DNA of 64,000 nt, taken from the NCBI GenBank assembly GCA_964035545.1, contig OZ037767.1, forward strand, positions 31,605,628 through 31,669,627, written 5' to 3'. Source of the stretch: Bugula neritina (Eukaryota; Bryozoa; Gymnolaemata; Cheilostomatida; Bugulidae). Positions 27,633-39,662 of this stretch are shown here, in pieces; position 1 is the stretch's first letter, and the number at the start of each line of letters is the position of its first letter. Position numbers and translations under genes: made by a program. The notes under the pieces were generated by a model. The model did not search any database. It worked only from the letters and a program-made list of their open reading frames with translations, and had not been told where the DNA came from.

Positions 27633-27741
27633 ATGGCTGAAGCTGAAACAAAAGGGAAGGTTGGCATTGTTGGAAGGTAGTTACTAACAAGTTATTACAT
27701 TGTTATATGCTGTTAGTGTACCAATATTACTGCTGCTGCTG

Positions 27742-27785
<44 letters not shown>

Positions 27786-30700
27786 AGTAGTACTAGTACT
27801 ACATACTACTACTACTACTACATACTACTACTACATACTACTACTGCTACTGCTGCTACTACTAGTAATACTAGTACTACTAGTAATACTAGTAGTACTA
27901 GTATTACTAGTAGTACTAGTACTACTAGTAATACTAGTACTACTACTATCACCTGGCCATGAAAGAGCTTTTTAAACTTGATTATATATTTATCTCTGTC
28001 CCCATATGTATTGAACTCCTCCCCTCCCCAAGTTATAGTAGATGGGAAACTAACTCAACTCTGCAATTAAAAGATTTTGTAGTTTGACTTTTGTCTCACA
28101 ATGACATGTCAAAAGAGAATACATTGCTACTTTCACCATCTATTGAAAGAAAGCTTGGTGTATGTAGTTTATAGGTCAATAGACACACAACTATTATGGC
28201 CTGCCTTCTCTCCTGTTAGTGTTTAGCCCCTAGTACTGCGCTATTGTCATTGTGATGTATGCACGTTGCTGTCACAATGATTGATTACACGTACGCTGAA
28301 CCAGGCACTCTGCTCTGTGCACAGCCTCCAGGCATGCAGGTTGAAGAATGCAGCTGACAATATAATTATACGTTTTTGAATAACCAGCCAAAGTAGGCAG
28401 TCATAATGTGGGCCTAAGCTGCTCCTTCTGACGTCAGGTCTTCTGTTAGTATGTAGGCCTATAGTAAGCTGTTAGTGTGTATAGTAAGCTGTTAGTATGT
28501 ATAGTAAGCTGTTAGTGTGTATAGTAAGCTGTTAGTGTGTATAGTAAACTGCACTCAACTCAATGTGAGTGCAATGTGTTAGTTTCAAAGCCTGCCTCGA
28601 ATTTAATTTTTCATATAATTTGAAAAACAAGTCAGACTGGAATGAATCACCTCAATGTTACCTTCACCGGGTCTCTGGAAGATCACATTGGAGTTGTCAT
28701 TTCATGAAAACTTTACTGAACTTTTACATAGTTTACTTTTCAGTTATGGGTTTGCAATAATTATGATAAATCTGAGTCATTACGCTGTGTGTAGAGATAG
28801 AGAGTTACTAGAGAGAGATAGAGTAAGTATGTTGTGTGTAGAGATAGATAGATAGTTACTAGAGAGAGATAGAGTAGGTATGTTGTGTAGAGAGAGATGG
28901 AGAGTTACTAGAGAGAGATAGAGTAAGTATGTTGTGTAGAGATAGATGGAGAGTTACTAGAGAGAGATAGAGTAAGTATGTTGTGTAGAGAGAGATGGAT
29001 AGTTACTAGGGAGAGATGGATAGTTACTAGAGAGAGATGGAGTAAGTATGTTGTGTAGAGAGAGATGGATAGTTACTAGAGAGAGATAGAACTATCCCTT
29101 TAGACTGAGTTCCGTGTCATCGGTACTTTACAGCGGGCTGATAGGCAAGAGCTGGGCTATGCTGTTTGCTGGTGCAGGGTACAGGGTGGTGCTCTACGAC
29201 ACTGTGGAGTCCCAGGTGACCGCTGCCTTGGCCGACATTGAGCAGCAGCTGACTAGACTGGAGGAGTCGCAACTCCTTAAAGGGTCTCTCTCTAGTCAGC
29301 AGCAGTTTGCTCTCATCTCCGGGACCAACGACCTGGCTGAGGCAGCGACTGACGCCATCTACGTACAGGTAAGTTAGTCTACGTACAGGTAAGTTAGTGT
29401 ACATACAGGTAAGTTAGTCTACGTACAGGTAGGTTAGTCTACGTACAGGTAGGTTAGTGTACGTACAAGTAAGTTAGTCTATGTACAGGTGAGTTGGTTT
29501 ACATACAGGTAAGTTATTCTACGTACAGGTAGGTTAGTGTATGTACAAGTGAGTAATATACGGAATTCTGGTTGCAGGAGAATGTTCCAGAGAATTTGGA
29601 GATCAAAAAGAAAGTCTTCCAGCAGTTGGATGAGTTGGCCAGCGAGAAGACGATTCTAGCCTCTTCCACCAGCTGCCTTGTTCCTAGTAAATTTACTGCG
29701 GGACTGAAACACAGTAGCCAGTGCATCGTAGCCCACCCGGTCAGTGTGTGCTGCACCATCATCTGTGTCATACTGTAAAAGCTATGAATAGTTTAGTAGT
29801 TATTAAGACTAGAATATTTGTGCTGTTGGTGTTGTCTGTTGATGATTGCTGTTGGACGACTCTCTTGTATTTGTATTGGTTCAATACTTGTGGCTAATAC
29901 CTCAGTTCTCCAGTGCTCTGGGAGTTATTTGCCCTTGAGTTTAAACATCATTTTATGATATTATAAAAATAAATATTGTCGAGAAGTTATTAGACTTGTA
30001 GTCAACTGCGAGCTACCCTGTGATTGTGAGACTAATGTTACGTGTTTGTGTTAGTATGATTCTGCTTACATTTCACTGTAATGTGAACCAGATGGCTATG
30101 ACAATGTCGAGTATAAAATTGAAATTTTTAGACAAGTACAGTTTGTCTGAAGGAAATCTTTAATTAAAGTCTGAAAGGTGATTGCAACATAACTGTTGTC
30201 GTGTTCATGACACCCAATTGCTAACTGGCTTCGTGTAAACTCATTCAATTTAATCATATGAATTCTTAGATTAAACTGAGGACTCGCACTGAATGGTTTT
30301 ATATCGGCTACCGTGAAGTGTGGTGCACCCAAGGGAATTAAATTTAATAAATCGTGTCTAAATATTTTACCTGCTATTGAGCAATATTGGATATGGCAAA
30401 GTCTTAATATAACATATAGGTGTATTATTAGATTCGTGTTAGACGAATGAGCAGAGCTAACTAATATAATATAGCCCAGGAGTTAAATGAAGGACTTTTC
30501 TCCATATATGTTATATCATGGTATCTACTGGTTTTAGATTAACCCACCATATTACGTGCCTCTCGTTGAGTTGATGCCCGCCCCGTACACTTCTGCTGAC
30601 GTTGTACAAAGAGCTAAGGCTATTCACATAGAGTGTGGGCAGCAGCCAGTGGTGTTCAGAAAGGAGATAGAGGGTTTTGGGATCAACAGGCTACAGTACG

Positions 30701-31657
30701 CTCTGCTAAACGAGTGTCTTAGACTCGTTCAGGTGTGTCTTCATCTTTCATCTCCGCATCTGAAGTTTAGCTAGTCACCATTTCTAGTTGTGGGCAGTTT
30801 CTAATGATCACAGGCTAAGTTATCAGAAACTCTGTCTTTATTTCAATCAGTGGATAGTGTTTACTGTGCTTGCTGCCGATTATTTAGGATGACGTGATGT
30901 CGGTGGAAGACATTGACAAGGTGATGTCTTATGGTCTGGGCCACAGGTACGCCTTCATGGGACCTCTTCAGACAGCGCTGCTCAATGCCGAAGGTGAAGT
31001 GCGCTGCCGCTGTGATTGCTGCCGCTGTGACTGCTGCCCGCTTGCTATTCTGTAGATATACAAATGTCCCTTGAGAAGAATTATCAGTTTCAAATCAGCT
31101 GCTAAATTAGAAGCTATACGTTCTGGTCACGATACTCGGGGTTGACGTCAGTCATGGGCTTTCACAACGTCATTGGATATTTCTGTACCTACTTCTCGGT
31201 TACTGTGTTGATGTACTCACGCTTTCCTCCTCATTTCCTCCATTTCCTCTTTTGCTTTATCACTTCCTGTAGCATTTACTGTAAACCAACTCAATGTGTT
31301 CATCTTTTAGGTCTTCCTAATTATTGTGACCGCTATGGGGAGACTATAGTTAGAGTGAGCGAGACGTATGGACCCACCCCAACTTGGAAAGCTGATGACC
31401 CGGTAACTCTAGATCTAAGGCTTTAAAAGTTTCATGCATGTTCTTGTTGCTCGTTACTGTTGCTAGTTATTGTTGCTAGACACTGTTGCTAGTTACTGTT
31501 GCTAGTTATAGTTGCCTATTGTTGTTGCTGGTTTCAGGTAATACAGGAAATCCAGCGTCAGTTCGATGCCGTTGGTCTGGGAGTTGACCAACTGCCCGCC
31601 AGACGAGCGTGGAGAGATGAGAATCTCGCTAGACTTGCTAAGCTGAAACAAGAGTGA
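27633..31657 (+). CDS. CRYL1: Lambda-crystallin homologue / L-gulonate 3-dehydrogenase
   Basis: Seven exons join in phase: 27633-27676, 29134-29368, 29578-29739, 30538-30732, 30888-30993, 31311-31402, 31538-31657. The product is 317 aa, close to the 319 aa of the vertebrate protein. The N-terminal Rossmann fold starts at residue 9 with [13 protein letters not shown] (GxGxxG). Acidic D after the second strand (VVLYD) fits NAD(H) preference. Residues S125, H146, E158 (in [13 protein letters not shown]) and N197 correspond to the catalytic set of the 3-hydroxyacyl-CoA dehydrogenase superfamily, with the same H-to-E spacing of 12. The C-terminal helical domain includes [15 protein letters not shown]. 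Family role: NAD-dependent oxidation of L-gulonate to 3-dehydro-L-gulonate in the uronate cycle, in the cytosol. Intron 1 holds several microsatellites, and the donor of intron 2 is tandemly multiplied. The gene appears intact. Confidence 0.96.
27728..27950. repeat. CTG/CTA trinucleotide microsatellite
   Basis: Runs of ctg, cta and agt-type triplets in CRYL1 intron 1, degenerating into tactagtaatactag palindromic repeats. The leucine-rich open frame across it is an artefact. Confidence 0.9.
28450..28553. repeat. 20-bp tandem repeat
   Basis: About five copies of gctgttagtgtgtatagtaa in CRYL1 intron 1. Confidence 0.85.
28785..29092. repeat. ~48-bp purine-rich minisatellite before CRYL1 exon 2
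   Basis: About six irregular copies combining gtatgttgtgtagagagaga, tggatagttactag and gagagatagagtaa. It stops about 40 bp before the exon 2 acceptor at 29133. Confidence 0.85.
29358..29560 (+). repeat. 20-bp tandem array of a 5' splice site (CRYL1 intron 2)
   Basis: The last bases of exon 2 and the first bases of intron 2 (ctacgtacag|gtaagttagt) are repeated about ten times head to tail. Most copies keep a usable donor (cag|gtaagt, cag|gtaggt, cag|gtgagt or aag|gtaagt-like). Only the first copy preserves the reading frame; any downstream donor would retain an in-frame TAG (GTA AGT TAG). Confidence 0.9.
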
Positions 31658-31898
31658 GGAAAGACAACTCCGGACACACAATACTTACTAGTTGAAGGCA
31701 TCTATACTAGATTATAGACACAGCACAGCTCATATCTAACTTTACCTACCAGAGAATTATTATGGCTTACATTACACATTACATTATTATCTTTTTGGCC
31801 GCAACACGGGTTTTGTATACAGGACATTTTACTTTTTTCAAATAATCATTTATTTTGGCTTAAGTCTGCTTTGCTATTTTTATGCTTTTGAAATCTAA

Positions 31899-31904
31899 AA
31901 TAAA
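31899..31904 (+). promoter_or_regulatory. Polyadenylation signal of CRYL1
   Basis: AATAAA about 240 bp after the CRYL1 stop codon, followed by T/G-rich sequence (ttgcttttatcatttgtgtc). Confidence 0.6.
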
Positions 31905-32117
31905 TTGCTTTTATCATTTGTGTCATCCACTAAATTGTGGCCTTGTGGTTGTCTTTCATAAGGCTAATGGGTGAATATGTAATAGAGTAAAGCATCACTT
32001 GAAATCAATACATCTTCTGCGTTGATGAGGGTTAAACAACTGTCTTCCACTCAGAGTAATGAACTATCTATTTATAGAAGGCAACATGTTAATTAATTAG
32101 ACTGCCCACAATGCATA

Positions 32118-32312
32118 TAACTCATAGCTTTATACTATACATAAATATATATATAATATATATAAATATATATATAAGATATATAATATATATAACATAT
32201 ATATAATACATATATGTTATATATACAGTATATATATATGTTATATATACAGTATATATATATGTTATATATACAGTATATATATATGTTATATATACAG
32301 TATATATACAGT
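32118..32312. repeat. AT-rich palindromic tandem repeat
   Basis: TATA-type simple sequence, including about four copies of a 26-bp unit (tatatatgttatatatacag). Open frames on both strands are artefacts. Confidence 0.85.
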
Positions 32313-33478
32313 ATAAATGTGTGTGTTGACAATCAGGCAACTGATGAGAAAATAATATATTATATAAATTATGCATTAAGAAATACATATATAAATATAT
32401 AATCCAGCCCACATATATTGTAGAATTGTAGTTACATTTCTCCTACACATGAGTATTGTGACTTTCAAATGTCAAGAGTCATTATTTAAATCTAATTTGT
32501 AAGACCATGGTGTCCTCAATATCGAGTTGATAAGCATTTTATATTAGTGACTGCCATAACCTTGTGTTAAACTCTCTCTCTCTTACAGAAATATAGAGTG
32601 GCTGTGGTCTAGAAACCGCAGTCACTTGGAGAATGTTTATGGATTATTTTCTTCACCTTGTAGTTTGACTTCAGTTGCATTCAACAGCTGGTTAATAGCT
32701 GGTTTATGTTACAGTTTTGTGTACATCTATTAATTATATCACCTTTTGTAAGATTATAATTATATCTAATTATACCTTAGGTTATTTAGAGCCCTTGTGT
32801 TACCTCTGTCAACACCGCTCATCTTACAACATGTACTATAAATTAATCTAGCAGCTTGTTCATCAAGCTTCTTTGGCTCTGGTATAACTTTAGCGTATCA
32901 ATGATTATTTCCCTCAACTCCATCCACTCGTTACATGTTAGAGTAGTTACCAGCCTATTATACTACCTATTACTTGCAGCACTTAGTGCACTCAATCTCA
33001 AAGAAATAGACGAGGTATTCAATTAAAACACTGTTGATCTAAAGGAGAGATCGGCATCTTTTAGTAATGTCATATGATGAGGTTTGTCCTGCATGTGACA
33101 CGGCGCTCACCAGTGAAGGAGTCTCTAACAGGCAGCATCAGGCAGCAGGCAGCCGCCTCCTTAGAACAACTAAAGTCTTTCATTTGTCAAATGGACAACA
33201 TATGAGGAATTTCGTAAATAAATTCTTCACTTGTAAATAGTCAGCAAGTAATGATTGGGGCAAGAAAGCATGTTAGTCATGATGAGCTAAGCATATTTAC
33301 TTAGTTACCATAGCAACATGAACCTATCAATACCTTGACAATATTATTTCCTTAAAACTTGCCCCAAGAATCTAACTTTTATTTGCTAATTTTCCAAAGC
33401 AAACATCTATAGGCTGTAGTGTGTGTTTTATTAACACTGTTGCGTTTAAGTAGGCTAAAATACAACATATTGTAGAAC

Positions 33479-33895
<417 letters not shown>

Positions 33896-34208
33896 ACATG
33901 CGTGAGTGTGTGTGTGTTTTAATAATATATTACTATTACATACTCATAGAAATTATATAGTTAGTGCATACAAAATTGTCATCATGTATATCCTGTGTCT
34001 TACTCATGACTGAAACTACTGCTACGGCATTACCTATTGGTTACATAGTAATATGAGCTACTGCTACGACATTATCTATTGGCTGCATTGTATTATAAAC
34101 TATTGCTACGACACTGCTTATTGGCTGCATTGTATTATAAACTATTGCTACGCACTGCCTATTGGCTAAATGGTGGTATCTTTTACTATCACGTTTCAAT
34201 GAGGCTCA

Positions 34209-34218
34209 TATATATAAG
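34209..34218 (+). promoter_or_regulatory. TATA box and first-exon region of ILP1
   Basis: tatatataag stands about 320 bp before the ILP1 start codon. A non-coding leader exon would run from about 34240 to the donor at 34355/34356 (cttg|gtaagt), then an intron to the acceptor ending at 34525, five bases before the ATG. ILP2 and ILP6 show the same layout. Confidence 0.6.
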
Positions 34219-34530
34219 CACAGCTTGTTGAATATATTTTCAATTATATTTTAGAGTTCCTTTTGACAGCATTAAACCAGCTGGAGATATTCAGGTCAAG
34301 TACTAAAAGAGAAACTTAAATAGTACTTTAAATACTCAAGTCTAAGTGCTACTTGGTAAGTGAGTGAATTGCCTAGTGCATGCATGCAATGCTGTGCAGT
34401 ATCTTAGAATATTTTTAAAATTACTTCCTTTTAGTCTTAGCTTATATAACCAATGAGCTGTAAATACAATCAACAAGTTCCTTCACTGAAATATTGTAAG
34501 TAAAATATTTATTTTTCTTCTACAGACAAT

Positions 34531-35845
34531 ATGAACAAGCAAGCAGTGTGCATGGTCTGTACCCTTGTTCTCTGCTCTATCATTACGACCAGTTGGACTC
34601 AGTCATACGGCTACGGCTATGACTATGGGTACGGCTATGACTACTATGCGTCATATTTTGAGCATGAATGTTCTTTTCAAGACTATCAACGCCATGGAGT
34701 TTCGGATGCCTCCACGTGTTCAGCAAAACTATCCAGCCATATCGTTAATGTTGTATGCAATGGTAACCCGTTCATCAACAAGAGGGCATGTGAGCACTAA
34801 CTCTATATTTATAATGCAACTATAAATGTTGTGAGAAAATATGAAAATGTTGTAAATAACTTTCATTATTGTTTTCAGCATTGTGGAGGAAATTCTATCA
34901 AATATTTTACTAAAGGTCCTCATCTCGGGCAGAGGCTTAACTTGGCATTTCTCAAATTAATGGAGTCCCCGAATGTTTTAGCTAATAAAAGGACTCTATA
35001 AGCCAAATTTATGAAATTTATTATGATCCAAAGAGTTGTGATTCTGCATATTATAGCACGTAAAGCGACATTATTAACAAGCTCTTCCAAGCTGATTGAG
35101 AAAATTCAACTACAAATTCTTTCCTGTACAGTAATTACATGTGAGTTGTAAATGGCAAAAAGTCATCATGGAGTCTGGCATCTGGCAAACATGAAGTTTA
35201 ACTGCAGTTTTTAGGCAATAAACAGATTTAAAATGTAGGAAAATAAAAGACTTGAAGTTAGAAGAATTGATCAATGTTTGTTTAACACATATGCATGTCT
35301 TTCCTATTATAGTCGATGGTGATTCCAAGAGCCAACCAAAAGTTAGCCGAGACATCTTTGTGTCTAAGAATCACTCTAATGAGTTTTTTAATCCAAAGAG
35401 AAATGAGCATGAGATGTCTGCATATGGAGTAGTATGCGAGTGCTGCATAAACCCATGTACTATGAGCGAGATGCAGGCTTACTGTGCTAAGAAACGGAGA
35501 AGGCGATCTGCCCACCAGGGAAGTACTCCTATCTACACCAGATCTATGCTGGAAGAGTTTCAACAACTTACTTCTTCCTCTCCTTCTCTTAGTTTGCAAG
35601 ATTTAGCCCAGTCCCCATTGGTACAGGCATTAAACCAGCAGAAGATCAGAAACAGTCAGAGAGAAGGCAATTCCAAACGAGAAGACAACTCCTTTGAATA
35701 CAGCGACTCGACTGAAGTGCTACCAGAAGGCGTGGACAAATATAACCCTGATGAAACGACTAGCAGATCTCCTGGACAGAAACTTTTTACAAAAAAAAGT
35801 AGCATACTTCGTAGGATATGGCAAGCTCTCACTGAGAACTATTAA
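34531..35845 (+). CDS. ILP: Insulin-like peptide precursor 1 (ILP1)
   Basis: Two coding exons, 34531-34789 and 35313-35845, joined at phase 1, give 263 aa. Order: a signal peptide to about residue 24; a Tyr/Gly-rich stretch (SYGYGYDYGYGYDYY); the B chain with three cysteines; a KR site; the C peptide; a second KR (FFNPKR); the A chain GVVCECCINPCTMSEMQAYC; the polybasic KKRRRR; then about 120 residues of tail. The A-chain C-x-C-C-x3-C-x8-C and the third B-chain Cys match molluscan-type insulins with a fourth disulfide. Family role: a secreted ligand for an insulin-receptor-type tyrosine kinase. The tail carries SPLVQALNQQKIRN and ends RIWQALTENY, as in ILP4. Odd: the last two B-chain cysteines are 12 residues apart instead of 11. 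Confidence 0.92.
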
Positions 35846-37315
35846 AATGTTATATAAAAATCTCTTTAAAATCTTGTTTTGGAAAATTATTAAAATATTC
35901 TTTGTTCTTTGTTAAACTCATTTTTTTAAAAATTTAGTTTTGCACTTCAATCTCAGTTTTTGTTTTTTCTCAATTATTGCATTTATTCCCATAATTATTT
36001 AATATTATTTTAGCAAGTTGTAGCACATATACAGCGAATTATTGTTCAATCAATTTTGTTTGTACTACATATAGATTGCTATTTGCATTTGTTGTATTGT
36101 ATAAATTAAATAATATAGTAGATAATTGCTAGTAGACTATTTGTTAGAATTGTTTCTAATACTCATAATAACATCAATAGATAGAAAGTGATGACAACTC
36201 CATAGTTGTTTTTCACCCAGTGAATGTGAATTCTTGACTTCCACTAGTAGAATTTTCAACTTGACAAACTTTAAGTAACGCTTTGGTAGCTAATGCATTA
36301 TATTTTAGACTGCAAAAGGTCCTTTATTGCTCAGAGCTGGCGCCAGACATAGTCTACACTCTACTATATTGTAGACTCTAGGCAGCATATATAATATAAT
36401 ATGAGTTTACGTCAGCTAACTGGAGTAACTAGAAACTAAACTAAACACATCAAAAGCAAAGATTAAATATAAAAAAGAAAGCAAATACACTAATGAATTT
36501 TTCATGATAGGAAGACAACTTACACATAGTAGTGAATAAATACTAGCTATAGAATTAGTAAAATAATTCCTTGCATTTTTCAGTTTGCTAGCTAACCAAC
36601 TGTAACTTATAGGCCATAGGGCATAGTATGTAATATAATGTGTTGGAGTTAGCTTTCCTTACTTCTATGATTGTAAAATCATTAATATGTTTATTATGGT
36701 GCTTGTTGGAACTATAAGTAGTTGGTAGCAGCTACCCAGTTCCATAATCTTTTCTATATAGTCCAACAACTCAAAAATGCTTGAAATGCTTTGAGTATAC
36801 TAGTTAACATAGTGTACAAGATTGAGATTTCTAAAAATTAACTACAAGTCAGTTTTATTTCAATAGTTTAGCAGTTGCAAGCTATTGTAAAACAGTTCCA
36901 GTTCTTGAGAAGAAATTTTTTACACAGTTACTATTTATATGTGGTTACTATTTATACATGGTTACTATTCATACATGGTTACTATGTCATTACGACAATT
37001 TTTTATTCATATTTGCTTTCTCTGGTAACATCTTTTAAAAAAAAAAAATAATAATTAGAAAATAACTGAAATACTGCGAAGCCACAAAGCCACTGATAAG
37101 TGGTGGTCAATTAACTCAAAGAGGTCTGCAGGCCTTGTTATATATTAGCTAAACTGAATGAGCCCGGAGTAGATGTGAGCATTGCCTGCCCAAGTAATGA
37201 GATAAGGAGATGTCTATAGTATGATGTGTTGTGGTAGTACAGAAGAGTCACAGACACTTGGCAAGTAAACAAGTTGATTAGATCTCAGCACATTAACTTC
37301 ACTGAAAGACGACCA
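35846..37315. other. Spacer ILP1-ILP2
   Basis: AT-rich 3' flank of ILP1 and 5' flank of ILP2. No exon or conserved element was recognised. Confidence 0.5.
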
Positions 37316-37323
37316 TATAAAAG
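37316..37323 (+). promoter_or_regulatory. TATA box and leader exon of ILP2
   Basis: tataaaag, with a leader exon expected from about 37345 to a donor at 37386/37387 (cacat|gtgagt), then an intron to the acceptor ending near 37720 (ttgaatttcag). The leader contains a short upstream ATG frame (ATGCTGATGGAC...) that would stop just after splicing. Confidence 0.6.
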
Positions 37324-37743
37324 CAGTCTGACCACCAGATAACATCACTTGTATCCACCCTAACATGCTGATGGACAGCACACATGTGAGTATGTCTTTT
37401 AGCAGCCGACAGTCTGCTTCATATTGAATATGGAAATAAAAATAGGTTTGAAAATTTGACTAATAGTTTGACTGTGAGTTATTGTAACAAAATTTGAAAT
37501 TGTTTAGGCCATCTTTGATCAGAGTAATAGAAGTTAATTGGGAAAGTTGTGAATCTGTCATAAGATACTGAATAGACAGAATATGTCAGGCATGCTTGGC
37601 TATGGGTGTAGTGTAGCTATTTGGTTACAAGTAGGCCTACTATATTATCATTATGCTGTTTATTATATCATATAATTTATATTCATTGTGGTATGTTATT
37701 CCACTTTTATTGAATTTCAGTTGTGAAGGCAGCATAGAGCGGA

Positions 37744-38533
37744 ATGTTCGTTAGGTGCTTGATATTACTGCACTGTGTACTTTCTGGTGTTGTCTCCCTT
37801 GAAAGAATATGCCATATAGATGATCGGTCTAACAAGGACCCCGGGCTATGTAGAAGGAGACTGCAGCTATATCTCTCCAGGATATGCAATGGAGACATAA
37901 CTCCAACCAAACGCAACCACTTCACAGGTACGCTTCACAACAGTATTGTTGGAAACTATGAAACTAAACTCTACTAGATGATTTATTGTTCATGTAGAAT
38001 CATGTGGCATTCTGAAATGCCAAGTTTTGAAAAACTGAATCAAAGCAAATCTAAGGAGATGTTTAGGATGATAAACAAACTGTTTATGGTACACAAAAAT
38101 CTAATTCGAATGACATATTGTTTATAATTCAGAGCAACTCAGTGAGAGCGAGCAGAATCCGGCTACAACAAATCCGATTTCCGGTATTTCTTCCAGCAGA
38201 GAAACAGCTAATGCCTTCTTAAACCATTCTAAACGACAGCAGGCTGAGAGTGACGATGCTGACATGTTTAGCGGCATAATCTGTGAGTGCTGCTTCCATC
38301 CATGTTCGGAATATGAGCTAAGTGAATATTGCGGCAGCAGGAGGCGGAGAAAGAGGTATACGAGCCAACAGATTGAAGAGTTTGAAGCTCAACTCAAATC
38401 GCTCCCAAAATATCCCACTTTTGAGCAAATGGCCGCCTCACCAGCTGTTCAAGCATTGAACAGGCAGAAGAGAATAAACGTGACGCAAAGAGATGAAGAT
38501 GAGACAGCAACGTCTGCATCTAAGTTCAGCTGA
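37744..38533 (+). CDS. ILP: Insulin-like peptide precursor 2 (ILP2)
   Basis: Exons 37744-37927 and 38133-38533 join at phase 1 to give 194 aa, the shortest intact precursor of the cluster. Order: signal peptide (MFVRCLILLHCVLSGVVS); B chain with CHIDDRSNKDPGLC and 11 residues to the third Cys; a TKR site; C peptide; SKR; A chain GIICECCFHPCSEYELSEYC; RRRRKR; then a tail of about 60 residues with LKSLPKYPTFEQMAASPAVQ and ALNRQKRINV. Its second exon is very close in DNA to that of ILP3, indicating a recent duplication. It is likely secreted and processed by prohormone convertases. Confidence 0.92.
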
Positions 38534-38740
38534 CTGAGTCATGTCTTCTGAGAAGGCGTGGCTATAACTTCCCCATATGAATACAAGTATGTCAAGTTCA
38601 GCATGACAAGTGTAGTATTGTCAGCTTTGTCATGCCTTCAAACATTGGATAAACAGTTGAGAAACAATTGAAAAAACAGCAGATCAAAGACAGCAGCTGA
38701 TAGACTAGCTTAATTATGTTGTGGTTAATGTCTAATAAGA

Positions 38741-38746
38741 AATAAA
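38741..38746 (+). promoter_or_regulatory. Polyadenylation signal of ILP2
   Basis: AATAAA about 210 bp after the ILP2 stop. Confidence 0.5.
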
Positions 38747-39523
38747 CAACTTGTCAATAGAAAAACCTGTTTGTTTCTGTAATATATAACTACAAATATC
38801 TATTTGATTCACTGTATTGTAAGACTAATTATTCAGTTTAACTTTCTGAGTCTACAAATTAATAAGAAAAAAGTAAAACTTGTAAAATAAGAAAATATAG
38901 CTAAAAAAAGTTCACTTATAATTAACTGTAATGATTACATTAGATATATCAACATTGTAGTATAACATCGTAATAGCGTAATAAGAATATTCATATTATT
39001 ATGGTCATGTAGAAGCCATTAATTGACATTTATTTATGAAAGAAAAACATGAATAACAGCAAAAATTCTCTCCATCATTTTGAATACAATAATACTGATA
39101 TTTTATGTAAGTACTTGAAGACAACCAAATGCCAATTTCAATGTACTTCTACTTGCGGCAGTTCTTTCCCTATCAGTATTGACATCAGTGGGCTGACAAG
39201 AGAAGTTTAATTCCAATCTGGCAGCAACTTTAGTCTGGCAGCCAGCTGACACAATAGGATTTTCTTCAAGACACAATAGAGAGAGAAGGGGGGGGGAAGG
39301 GGTGTAGGGACTGGACTTTGATGTCACTCTCACGTGTGTACTCTCAGGCTCTTTCTTATCTCAGCTGCCAAAGGATATGCAATAACTCACAGCTCACAAA
39401 CCAGTGTTCAGATTTTTGTTTACTTCATGTTGGCCGCTGTGCTGTGATAAGAAGTTAAATACAAACCTCATATAAGTCAAACACCCTAAAATAGTTATGT
39501 AACAACAAGCTGCTAAACTCTGA

Positions 39524-39625
39524 AATGTCTGTCTGTCTGTCCGCCCGTCTGTCTGTATGTCTGTCCATTTGTCTGTCCGTTCGTCTGTCCGTTCGTCCGT
39601 CCGTCTGCCTGTCTGTATGTATGTA

Positions 39626-39660
<35 letters not shown>

Positions 39661-39662
39661 TT
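39524..39662. repeat. Imperfect TCTG tetranucleotide repeat
   Basis: gtctgtctgtccgcccgtct and similar units, about 35 copies with C/T and A variants. Confidence 0.9.

Noticed and set aside
27700-27975. 91-aa leucine-rich membrane-like open frame
   Set aside because: It is a CTG/CTA microsatellite in CRYL1 intron 1.
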